From contig CAMNHS010000051.1 of NCBI GenBank assembly GCA_946539635.1, positions 1-9,001 on the forward strand: DNA of 9,001 nucleotides, read 5' to 3'. Below the pieces are notes generated by a model. That model was not told the DNA's origin. It did not search any database and saw nothing but the letters and a program-made list of their open reading frames with translations. This DNA is from an uncultured Prevotellaceae bacterium. GTDB taxonomy: Bacteria; Bacteroidota; Bacteroidia; Bacteroidales; Bacteroidaceae. Both the position numbers and the translations under genes were made by a program. Each line of letters starts with the position of its first letter. The stretch's first letter is position 1. Positions 1 to 6,539 of this stretch are shown here, in pieces.

Positions 1-23
1 AGTTAAAAGATAAGAGTTAAAAG
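1..23. repeat. short direct repeat upstream of tcdA
   Basis: The 9-mer AGTTAAAAG occurs twice, at 1-9 and 15-23, separated by five bases. The 35 nt before tcdA are AT-rich and hold no recognisable promoter: the nearest match to TAnnTTTG is TAATTTAG at 27-34, which touches the start codon and lacks a -33 partner. The promoter of the tcdA-aroB pair therefore probably lies left of the window. Repeats of this AT-rich kind are common in Bacteroidales intergenic DNA, and no function is claimed. Confidence 0.4.
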
Positions 24-35
24 TTATAATTTAGG

Positions 36-800
36 ATGAATTTTCAGAGGACACAATTGCTTCTTGGTGAGGACTTCCTGCAATATGCGCAGAAGGTGCG
101 CATAATCCTTTTTGGAGTAGGAGGGGTGGGGTCTTGGTGTGCTGAGAGTCTTGTGCGTTCTGGAATAACAAATCTGACGATTGTAGATGATGATGTGGTA
201 AGTCCTACGAATATCAACAGACAACTGATGGCAACGTCTTCTACTATAGGACAGCCAAAGGTAGAGGTGATGCGCCAGCGTCTGCTTGATATCAATCCTG
301 AAGCTTCCATAACAACACTTCGTGAGAGATATACCCCAGGTAGTGCTGAAAAGTTTAATCTGCAGGAGTATGACTATATAATAGATTGTATCGATTCTTT
401 GAAAGATAAGCTACACCTTATCTTATATGCCAATTCTTTGCCAGCTCGTGAGGATGCCGCAGAACCTATATATCCTGTATTCTTCTCTTCTATGGGAGCA
501 GCCCTTCATATAGACCCGACAGCAGTCAGAGTCGCAGATTTCTGGAAGGTGCGCAATGACCCCTTTGGCGCTTTGCTGAGAAAGCGTTTGCGTCAGGCAA
601 AATCTTTTCCCAAAAGACATTTCCTCTGTGTGTATAGCGAAGAATTACCGCTTGAGAATATTGGAGAGGCAGATGAGACGTGTTCCTATAAGGCTGTCAT
701 CAATGGTAGCCTGGCACATATAACAGGAATATTCGGTTTTACCCTCGCAGGATTAGTACTCGAAGATATTAGTAACAAATTGAAGTCCATAAACAAATGA
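36..800 (+). CDS. tcdA: tRNA threonylcarbamoyladenosine dehydratase (TcdA/CsdL family, E1-like)
   Basis: This is a ThiF/MoeB/E1-superfamily enzyme of 254 aa. TcdA proteins use ATP to activate and cyclise the t6A37 modification to ct6A in ANN-decoding tRNAs, in the cytoplasm. The N-terminal Rossmann region carries the nucleotide-binding motif GVGGVGSW (residues 27-34), an acidic DDD at 51-53, the E1 signature NINRQ at 59-63 and DCIDS at 117-121. The later block MGAALHIDPT (143-152), followed by DFWKVRNDPFGALLRKRLR, resembles the TcdA-specific part of E. coli TcdA (MGAGGQIDPT, then QDPLAAKLRERL) better than MoeB or ThiF. No CxxC zinc pair of the MoeB type is seen. Length is close to the roughly 268 aa of the E. 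coli enzyme. The start is the first ATG in the frame, with only a weak AGG before it. The stop overlaps the aroB start, so the two are probably co-transcribed. Arg codons are mixed (AGG, AGA, CGC, CGT), unlike pfp. Confidence 0.93.
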   Translation: MNFQRTQLLLGEDFLQYAQKVRIILFGVGGVGSWCAESLVRSGITNLTIVDDDVVSPTNINRQLMATSSTIGQPKVEVMRQRLLDINPEASITTLRERYTPGSAEKFNLQEYDYIIDCIDSLKDKLHLILYANSLPAREDAAEPIYPVFFSSMGAALHIDPTAVRVADFWKVRNDPFGALLRKRLRQAKSFPKRHFLCVYSEELPLENIGEADETCSYKAVINGSLAHITGIFGFTLAGLVLEDISNKLKSINK

Positions 801-1813
801 ATTACGACAAAGCCTTTGTCCTAACAGACACAAATACTATTAAATATTGTTATCCACAGGCACAGGACCATCTGGCACGACTCAGTAATGTTCCTTGTAC
901 AGTCATAACAATCGGTGCTTCCGATATGGAGAAGAATCTCTCCTCTGTTACCCATGTATGGGAGTCGCTCCAACAAGGTGGTGCTACGCGTCATTCTCTA
1001 CTCATTAACCTTGGTGGTGGAATGGTGACTGACTTGGGAGGTTTTGCTGCTTCTACATTTAAGAGAGGCATCGACTTTATAAATATTCCTACTACACTAC
1101 TTTCTATGGTAGATGCTTCTGTTGGTGGTAAGACAGGATTTAACTTTGGTGGTTTGAAGAATGAGATAGGTGTCTTTAATGACCCCAAGGAAGTAATTCT
1201 TGATACCTCGTTCCTAAAAACTCTCGACGAGACGAATATCTGCTCTGGGTATGCAGAAATGCTGAAGCATGGACTCATTAACAGAGAAGGCGATAGAATG
1301 TGGAATGAACTCGTTGCCTTTGATATTCTCAAGCCTGATTTGCAGCAGTTGCAGCGCATGGTGCATGAGAGTGTAGAGGTAAAGAAACACATCGTAGAAG
1401 AAGACCCTCATGAGCACGGCATCCGTAAGGCTCTCAACCTCGGACATACCATAGGACATGCTTTCGAATCGTGGGCTATGAAACATCCTGAAAGATTGTT
1501 GTCAGGACCATTGCTTCATGGATATGCTGTCGCATTTGGTATGATAGCAGAATTATATCTTGCTTTCATTAAGTGTAACTTCCCGCAATCTATTATGCGT
1601 CAATGTGTTACATATATCCGAGATGTATATGGCACATTACCGATTACATGTAATGATTATCCGGAATTACTGGAACTGATGACCCACGATAAGAAGAATA
1701 TCGCAGGCACCATTAACTTCACTCTTCTTGGAAATATCGGAGACATCCGTATCAACCAGACTGCAACAAAGCAGGAGATAGAGGAGGCTCTCGACTTCTT
1801 CAGGGAAGGATAA
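797..1813 (+). CDS. aroB: 3-dehydroquinate synthase
   Basis: This 338-aa enzyme catalyses the second step of the shikimate pathway, converting DAHP to 3-dehydroquinate with NAD and a divalent metal, in the cytoplasm. Visible family blocks are INLGGGMVTDLGGFAAS (70-86, nucleotide binding), a segment starting PTTLLSMVDASVGGKTG (98-114, substrate and NAD), SGYAEMLKHG (150-159), NLGHTIGHAFE (214-224) and LLHGYAVAFGM (239-249). The metal ligands expected from known synthases (one Glu, two His) map to E154, H217 and H241. The H217-H241 interval is 24 residues, longer than the 17 of E. coli AroB, so a short insertion lies between them. ATG at 797 overlaps the tcdA stop (ATGA, 797-800), which fixes the start and suggests translational coupling. 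The 3' end lies in a hairpin shared with the converging gene. The pairing with tcdA has no obvious metabolic logic and may simply be an operon of convenience. Confidence 0.97.
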   Translation: MNYDKAFVLTDTNTIKYCYPQAQDHLARLSNVPCTVITIGASDMEKNLSSVTHVWESLQQGGATRHSLLINLGGGMVTDLGGFAASTFKRGIDFINIPTTLLSMVDASVGGKTGFNFGGLKNEIGVFNDPKEVILDTSFLKTLDETNICSGYAEMLKHGLINREGDRMWNELVAFDILKPDLQQLQRMVHESVEVKKHIVEEDPHEHGIRKALNLGHTIGHAFESWAMKHPERLLSGPLLHGYAVAFGMIAELYLAFIKCNFPQSIMRQCVTYIRDVYGTLPITCNDYPELLELMTHDKKNIAGTINFTLLGNIGDIRINQTATKQEIEEALDFFREG

Positions 1814-1829
1814 AATTTTCTTCCCTGAA
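1799..1829. terminator. hairpin between converging genes, possible bidirectional terminator
   Basis: TTCAGGGAAG at 1799-1808 is exactly complementary, inverted, to CTTCCCTGAA at 1820-1829. The arms enclose an 11-base centre that contains AAAATTTT (1812-1819). The left arm and the aroB stop codon lie within the structure, and the converging minus-strand gene stops at 1836. It could end transcription from both sides. Neither strand has a clear U-tract after the stem, so it is not a textbook intrinsic terminator; it might instead protect 3' ends. Confidence 0.5.
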
Positions 1830-1835
1830 AAGTAA

Positions 1836-2798
1836 TTATAGCTTTACATTTGATAAATCTACGAGTTGGTTTACTATTGCGTAAATAGTAAGACCAGCAG
1901 CAGTATGTATCTGCAGTTTCTTAGCGATATTGCGCCTGTGGGTCATTACTGTATTAGGAGCAATAAACAGCTTTTCTGCTATCTCTTTGTTCGTAAGTCC
2001 CTGCACAACTCCTACAATTACATCCTTTTCGCGATCAGAAAGCAATTCTCCATTATCAGCTGTCTGTTCTATTATTGTGCTGATAGGATTTTCTGCATTT
2101 TTAAGGAGAGCCTTCTTCTTTTCTTCCAGATGCTTTACTGCTGGCATGAATATCATATCCTCAACATTAGTATGGAGTTTTAGCAATTCTTCAAGATTAA
2201 AGATATCGTAAAGTGTAGCAGTCAACAGGTGGTTGCTTTTAGAGTCAGAAGGCAGATACTTTATTATAATACTCTTCAACTCCTTAATCTTATCACCCGT
2301 CTGGGCATGATGCTTTGAGAATGTCTCTATGTCGTAGTTTTCCTTGATGTTTCCATGCAGAAGTTTGTCAACATAAGGGAACAGATTTGCTTCTTCCGAC
2401 TTCATGTGGTGTTTTATGAAGCTAGCATAATCATCGAAAATCTTCATAATGAGTTTTCCCAATTTGCTATTGTCATCAAGGGCCTCAACTAATTCCTTTC
2501 TGATAAAAGGTAGTTGGAATTCGATATAATATTTATGAGAAGCCTCTAAATAATTGAGAAGGGTAAAAACATCCAGATTAGGAATATCATCATGAGAATG
2601 ATATCCGTTTATAGTGAGGTTTACGATAGCGAGGAATGTGAATGTGTCAACATTCTGCTCTTCGCAAACTTCTCGTACGGTCTTGTTTCCAAATCCCAAA
2701 CTGATGCCAAATGCAGATAGATTCTGCAATACGGTATAATTGTCTCTGATGAGAGAAATCATCTGGTCATCAGGCTCGTACATTTTTACATTCTTCAT
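1836..2798 (-). CDS. RIC/YtfE-like di-iron hemerythrin protein fused to LuxR-type HTH regulator
   Basis: This 320-aa protein appears to have three parts. Residues about 9-64 resemble the ScdA_N domain of RIC (repair of iron centres) proteins, but the usual Cys-Cys pair (DYCCGG in E. coli YtfE) is replaced here by GFG around 35-37. Residues about 80-226 form a hemerythrin-like four-helix region with H88, HMKSE (H131, E135), H164 (or H163) and HTNVE (H209, E213). The intervals (43, 4, 29, 45, 4) closely follow those of YtfE ligands H84, H129, E133, H160, H204 and E208 (45, 4, 27, 44, 4). Residues about 252-316 are a GerE/LuxR HTH, with LSDREKDVI, GLTNKEIAEKLFIAPNTV and THRRNIAKKL. There is no receiver domain, membrane segment or signal peptide, so it should be a cytoplasmic one-component regulator. 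The inferred signal is nitric oxide, oxygen or oxidative stress; targets are unknown. ATG at 2798 is used; an in-frame ATG five codons later is possible. It starts 30 nt after the helicase stop with no promoter seen between them, so it is probably last in that operon. Confidence 0.9.
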   Translation of the reverse strand: MKNVKMYEPDDQMISLIRDNYTVLQNLSAFGISLGFGNKTVREVCEEQNVDTFTFLAIVNLTINGYHSHDDIPNLDVFTLLNYLEASHKYYIEFQLPFIRKELVEALDDNSKLGKLIMKIFDDYASFIKHHMKSEEANLFPYVDKLLHGNIKENYDIETFSKHHAQTGDKIKELKSIIIKYLPSDSKSNHLLTATLYDIFNLEELLKLHTNVEDMIFMPAVKHLEEKKKALLKNAENPISTIIEQTADNGELLSDREKDVIVGVVQGLTNKEIAEKLFIAPNTVMTHRRNIAKKLQIHTAAGLTIYAIVNQLVDLSNVKL

Positions 2799-2828
2799 AA
2801 TAGATATTTGTGTCTTGTGTGAAAAAAT

Positions 2829-5087
2829 TTATTTCTTCTTTAGTTTTGCGAATTTCAGCAATAGTTTCTTTGTTCCCGAATAAGCAAATTCTACTATAGC
2901 CTTTGTGCTGTCCCCAGCTCCTTCTATAGCAGTTATTACTCCTTCTCCAAAGCGTTCGTGTATTACTAGGTCGCCTGCATTGAAACTGGCGTTATTGTTG
3001 TTGCTTGTAGGGAGTGTAGAAGAACTTGTTGTAACAGTTCTTTGAGAAACCTGTGGTTGTGTAGTGTTTACAGGTCTGAAAGATGGATGCTCTATTGGCC
3101 TGAAAGAAGATGCTGGTCTTTCTATCGGTCTGAAGTTTCGTGGTGTTGTATATGAAGGCTGTCGCCTTTCCGGATAACTTGTCTTCCTGCTACCATATCC
3201 TCCAACATCGAGAAGGTCTCTATCTATGTCTTTCAAGAATCGGCTGGGGGAACTAAATTCCATTTTACCATAGCGATAACGCATATTGGCATAAGTGAGG
3301 AAACAGTATTTCTCAGCTCGGGTTATAGCAACATATAGAAGCCTGCGTTCCTCTTCCAATCTGCGTTGCGAATCTGTTGACTGTGGTGAAGGGAAGATGT
3401 CTTCCTCCATTCCTACTACATATACACAAGGGAATTCCAATCCTTTGGCACTATGTATAGTCATCAGTTTTACACTTGCCTTATTCTGTTGTTCTATATC
3501 CCTGTCTGTCAGTAATGCCACATCTTTTAGGAACTCCATCATATCCGTTGGCTCGCCTTCTTCTTCGCGTGTTTCAACAAATTCCCTCAAAGAATTGATA
3601 AATTCCTCCAGATTTTCTTGCTTAGAGAGATATTCTGGTTCTGTGCTGGAATAGATATCGTCATATATACCAGCCTGACGAATTACATCCTTGCCCAAAG
3701 TAAAAGCATCTACCTTATAGAGATTATCATGCATAGAGGAGATAAATCTGCAGAAATCACCACATTTAGGAACCTCTAAAGCTGCTTTCCATAATGAAAT
3801 GCCCCTTTCCTGAGCATCAGCACTAATCCTGCTTACTGTAGTATTCCCAATACCGCGAGTGGGGTAGTTGATGATTCTCTTAAACGCTTCTTCATCGTCA
3901 GGATTGGCGATAAGTCTGAGATAAGCTACGACATCCTTTATTTCCTTACGCTGATAGAAACTCTGACCTCCATATATCTGGAAGTCAATACCATTTCTGC
4001 GTAATTCCTCCTCAAACGGACGGCTTTGGGCATTGGTGCGATAAAGAATGGCGAAGTCGTCATAAGACATTCCGTCATTGACCCTACGCTTGATGTCACC
4101 AGTAATAAAAGATGCTTCCTCTCTGTCTGAAGACAATTCCTTCAGCTTTATCTTTTCGCCTTCTTCATTGCGTGAATAGACGTCCTTGTCTATTTGTTTG
4201 ATGTTTTTATGGATGAGGCTATTGGCAGCTTTTACGATACATTGTGTAGAGCGATAGTTCTGCTCCAACTTGAAAAGCTTTGTTCCTGTGAACAGTTTTT
4301 GGAAATTCAGGATGTTGTCGATTCTTGCACCTCTGAAAGCATATATACTTTGTGCATCATCACCCACAACACATATCTTTCCATCTTTCACCAACTGCAG
4401 GAGAATCTGCTGCTGTATGTAGTTAGTGTCCTGATACTCATCGACAAGGATGAATTTGTATTGTGACTGATATTTCTCAAGGATGTCAGGATAGTTGGCA
4501 AAGAGTTGATGAGTATTCAGCAGCAGGTCATCAAAGTCCATAGCATTACTCTTCTTGCATCTGGCTTGGTATTCTGTAAAAATAGCAGTCAGGTCATTTG
4601 TTTCTTTGTCTGTATTTCCTATTATTCTGTACGATATTGAAGCACTATTCTTGGTGCTGGATATACGTTTCATAACATCCCCAGGACGATATATCTTCTC
4701 ATCAAGATTCATCTCCTTGATGATTGTGCGACAAAGGGATTTTGAGTCTGCTTCATCATATATTGTGAAGTCTCCTGTATATCCCAATATCTCTGCTTCG
4801 ACTCTTAGAATGTGTGAGAAGATAGAGTGGAAAGTCCCCATTCTCAGATACCTCACATCTTCTTCTCCCACAAGATGTGAGATACGTTCTCTCATCTCAC
4901 GGGCCGCCTTGTTGGTGAACGTGAGAGCCATTATCTCCCAAGGCTTCAGTCCTGCCTGCGCTATGAGGTAGGCAATCTTGTATGTAAGAACACGAGTCTT
5001 ACCCGATCCGGCACCAGCAATTACCAGTGACGGACCGTCGATATATTCTACTGCTGCCTTCTGGCTATCATTCAGTCCACTTAACAT
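2829..5087 (-). CDS. pcrA: PcrA/UvrD-type ATP-dependent 3'-5' DNA helicase
   Basis: This 752-aa superfamily 1A helicase is a usual size for PcrA/UvrD, which unwind DNA in nucleotide-excision and mismatch repair, clear stalled forks and contact RNA polymerase. Motifs in order: Q motif (LNDSQKAAV, from residue 5), Walker A AGAGSGKT (24-31), motif Ia ALTFTNKAAREM (54-65), motif Ic GTFHS (84-88), motif II VDEYQD (215-220), motif III VGDDAQSIYAFRG (241-253), motif IV LEQNYRS (274-280), motif V VKLMTIHSAKGLEFPCVYVV (539-558) and motif VI RRLLYVAITRAEKY (581-594). RecB-type nuclease residues are absent. Residues about 701-752 (AGDLVIHERFGEGVITAI, then hydrophobic strands and a Lys-rich end) match the Tudor-like C-terminal domain of PcrA/UvrD. 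Before it lies a low-complexity linker (about 630-700) rich in Pro, Ser, Thr and Arg, with three FRPI/V repeats. Its ATG lies 20 nt inside the end of mtgA, consistent with translational coupling. PcrA and UvrD cannot be separated by name from sequence alone. Confidence 0.96.
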   Translation of the reverse strand: MLSGLNDSQKAAVEYIDGPSLVIAGAGSGKTRVLTYKIAYLIAQAGLKPWEIMALTFTNKAAREMRERISHLVGEEDVRYLRMGTFHSIFSHILRVEAEILGYTGDFTIYDEADSKSLCRTIIKEMNLDEKIYRPGDVMKRISSTKNSASISYRIIGNTDKETNDLTAIFTEYQARCKKSNAMDFDDLLLNTHQLFANYPDILEKYQSQYKFILVDEYQDTNYIQQQILLQLVKDGKICVVGDDAQSIYAFRGARIDNILNFQKLFTGTKLFKLEQNYRSTQCIVKAANSLIHKNIKQIDKDVYSRNEEGEKIKLKELSSDREEASFITGDIKRRVNDGMSYDDFAILYRTNAQSRPFEEELRRNGIDFQIYGGQSFYQRKEIKDVVAYLRLIANPDDEEAFKRIINYPTRGIGNTTVSRISADAQERGISLWKAALEVPKCGDFCRFISSMHDNLYKVDAFTLGKDVIRQAGIYDDIYSSTEPEYLSKQENLEEFINSLREFVETREEEGEPTDMMEFLKDVALLTDRDIEQQNKASVKLMTIHSAKGLEFPCVYVVGMEEDIFPSPQSTDSQRRLEEERRLLYVAITRAEKYCFLTYANMRYRYGKMEFSSPSRFLKDIDRDLLDVGGYGSRKTSYPERRQPSYTTPRNFRPIERPASSFRPIEHPSFRPVNTTQPQVSQRTVTTSSSTLPTSNNNNASFNAGDLVIHERFGEGVITAIEGAGDSTKAIVEFAYSGTKKLLLKFAKLKKK
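3071..3134 (-). repeat. imperfect tandem repeat encoding FRPI motifs in the helicase linker
   Basis: On the + strand, GGTCTGAA (3073-3080), TCTATTGGCCTGAA (3091-3104) and TCTATCGGTCTGAA (3121-3134) are related units 24-30 bases apart. They encode FRPIE, FRPIE and FRPV in helicase residues 652-673. The repeats lie in the disordered-looking linker between the motor core and the Tudor-like tail, and look like a small in-frame expansion. Confidence 0.6.
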
Positions 5088-5733
5088 ATTTCATCTGTCG
5101 AAGGATAAAAGCCTGCCTCTTGTGCATATAAGAAGAAGGCTCCTTACTTGAGAATTTCCGAGGGTTGGGTAGGGTAGCAGCAATCAGGGCACAGTCTCGC
5201 CTTGTCAGTTCCGATGCCGTCTTTCCGTGAAAGTTATATTGCGCACAGGCGTCGACACCATAGATGTTCTCGCCCATCTCGATAGAGTTCAGGTAAACCT
5301 CCATAATGCGTTCCTTGCCCCAGATAAATTCTATCAAGGTTGTGAAATATACCTCCAGTCCCTTTCTCACCCAAGAGCGTCCAGGCCACAGGAATACATT
5401 CTTTGCTGTCTGTTGTGAGATGGTTGAGGCACCATACTTATTGCGTCCAGCCTTCTTGTTGCGTTTTACTGCTGTTTGTATGGCATCAAAGTCAAAACCA
5501 TGATGAGTGAGGAAACGTTGGTCTTCACTCGCCATTACTGCTACAGGCATCTCTGGTGAGATTTTCTCTATTGACACCCAGTTGTGGTGCCATAAACTAT
5601 GAGTCTTTACTGATTGGATAACCATCAGAGGTGTTACCCAAACAGGAAAGACCTTATAAAAAACTACCGCAAGGAGAGTAGAAGCAAAAAACGCTGCTAC
5701 TATCCCTGCGAGAATGTTTCGTAAGAATTTCAT
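5068..5733 (-). CDS. mtgA: monofunctional biosynthetic peptidoglycan glycosyltransferase (GT51)
   Basis: This 221-aa GT51 enzyme polymerises lipid II into glycan strands at the outer face of the inner membrane, without a transpeptidase domain. A single N-terminal membrane segment (about residues 5-28, after MKFLRN) anchors it. The glycosyltransferase motifs are present: ASEDQRFLTHHGFD (68-81) with catalytic E70, GASTISQQTAKNVFL (101-115), RKGLEVYFTTLIEFIWGKER (123-142) and IMEVYLNSIEMGENIYG (143-159), whose E145 fits the second catalytic Glu. Length is close to the 242 aa of E. coli MtgA. I chose ATG at 5733; a TTG two codons upstream (5739) keeps the frame and cannot be excluded. The gene begins 38 nt after the OmpA-like lipoprotein gene and ends 20 nt inside the helicase gene. 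No good promoter is seen in the 38-nt gap (TAAATTTC is a 7/8 match but has no -33), so read-through from upstream is likely. Confidence 0.95.
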   Translation of the reverse strand: MKFLRNILAGIVAAFFASTLLAVVFYKVFPVWVTPLMVIQSVKTHSLWHHNWVSIEKISPEMPVAVMASEDQRFLTHHGFDFDAIQTAVKRNKKAGRNKYGASTISQQTAKNVFLWPGRSWVRKGLEVYFTTLIEFIWGKERIMEVYLNSIEMGENIYGVDACAQYNFHGKTASELTRRDCALIAATLPNPRKFSSKEPSSYMHKRQAFILRQMKYVKWTE

Positions 5734-5771
5734 GCCCAAAGGCTACTTTTTTCTTAGGGATAGAAATTTAC

Positions 5772-6467
5772 TTATTGTTTGCTCTGTGCTTCAGCAGCCT
5801 TAATCATCTGTTCAGAAGCATACAGATAAACCTCTACGCGACGGTTCTGCTGACGACCTTCTGCTGTTTCGTTGCTTGCAACAGGATTGCTCGAACCAAA
5901 TCCCTGCACGTTCTTGAGCTGTGCGTAAGGTACACCATTCTGTGTGAGGTAGTTAGCAACTGACTGTGCACGATTGAGAGACAATGGGTTGTTAATCTTG
6001 TCAGAACCAGTATTGTCAGTATAACCTTTGATATCAATAGAAACATCGCTGTTCTGTCTCATGATGTTAGCCAGATTGTTCAGTTCTATCTTGCTATTAT
6101 CATTCAGGTCATACTTGTTTGTAGCAAAGAGAATACCACTGTTGAAGGTTACCTTAACAGCAGACAGACCATTGTTGTCCTTTACTGTCTCTACTTCTGC
6201 ATTCTTCAACTGCTCCTGAGCCTGCTTCTTGACCTTGTCCATACGGTTACCAATGATAGCACCTGTTCCAGCACCTACAGCAGCACCGATTGCAGTACCG
6301 ATTCCTGCATTGCCGGCAATACCACCGATGATGGCACCCAGAGCTGCACCACCACCAGTTCCAATGATGGCACCCTGACCAGTCTTACTCATGTTATTCC
6401 ATGTACTACAACTTGAAAATACAACACACAAGCCCATTATGAGGGCAACAATCTTAAGCTTTTTCAT
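5772..6467 (-). CDS. OmpA-family glycine-zipper lipoprotein (YiaD-like)
   Basis: This 231-aa envelope protein should be lipidated and anchored in the outer membrane, with its C-terminal domain holding peptidoglycan. The start MKKLKIVALIMGLCVVFSSC is a type II signal peptide with the lipobox Cys at residue 20. F at -3 is tolerated but not ideal. Residues about 30-73 are a glycine-zipper segment (repeated GxxxG-like steps such as GAIIGGIAG and GAAVGAGTGAIIG) ending in GNRMDK. Residues 81-99 are charged and probably helical. The OmpA C-terminal domain spans about 104-215 with GYTDNTGSD (148-156), LNRAQSVANYL (164-174) and GRQQNRRVEVYL (204-215). D151 and R166 sit at the positions of OmpA D271 and R286, which bind diaminopimelate. 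The order lipobox, glycine zipper, OmpA domain and the length match E. coli YiaD (219 aa). It is the first gene of the minus-strand cluster and has its own sigma-ABfr-type promoter at 6512-6543. Confidence 0.94.
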   Translation of the reverse strand: MKKLKIVALIMGLCVVFSSCSTWNNMSKTGQGAIIGTGGGAALGAIIGGIAGNAGIGTAIGAAVGAGTGAIIGNRMDKVKKQAQEQLKNAEVETVKDNNGLSAVKVTFNSGILFATNKYDLNDNSKIELNNLANIMRQNSDVSIDIKGYTDNTGSDKINNPLSLNRAQSVANYLTQNGVPYAQLKNVQGFGSSNPVASNETAEGRQQNRRVEVYLYASEQMIKAAEAQSKQ

Positions 6468-6507
6468 AATAATTAGTGTTAAATAAATACCATTTTAATG
6501 AAAATCT

Positions 6508-6539
6508 TTTGCAAAGGTAGAAAAAAAAATGTACCTTTG
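6508..6539 (+). promoter_or_regulatory. pfp promoter, Bacteroidetes sigma-ABfr type
   Basis: TTTG at 6508-6511 is followed after 20 bases by TACCTTTG at 6532-6539, an exact match to TAnnTTTG. Spacing is within the 19-21 bases usual for this promoter class. Transcription should start near 6546, giving a leader of about 45 nt. The leader is A- and T-rich with no strong Shine-Dalgarno (AAGAGA at 6582-6587 is the nearest), as is usual for highly translated Bacteroidetes genes. Confidence 0.75.

Noticed and set aside
24..310. Minus-strand open frames opposite the start of tcdA
   Set aside because: They overlap the nucleotide-binding region of tcdA and show no recognisable domain.
991..1392. A 133-codon minus-strand open frame opposite aroB
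   Set aside because: It lies wholly inside aroB, whose motifs are complete, and its Ser/Pro/Ile-rich translation is typical of antisense frames.
2799..2860. A possible separate promoter for the hemerythrin-LuxR gene (TAAATTTT on the minus strand)
   Set aside because: It misses the G of TAnnTTTG, and the nearest upstream TTG is about 27 bases away, outside the normal spacing.
4555..4971. A 138-codon plus-strand open frame opposite the helicase gene
   Set aside because: It is a shadow of a strongly supported helicase reading frame; its translation shows no family motif and there is no promoter or leader for it.
5749..5800. A possible mtgA promoter (TAAATTTC on the minus strand)
   Set aside because: It misses the final G of TAnnTTTG and has no TTG at the right distance upstream.
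6479..6493. A 4-codon minus-strand mini-ORF in the leader of the OmpA-like gene
   Set aside because: ATG plus three codons and a stop is expected by chance in AT-rich leader DNA; no regulatory codon pattern is visible.
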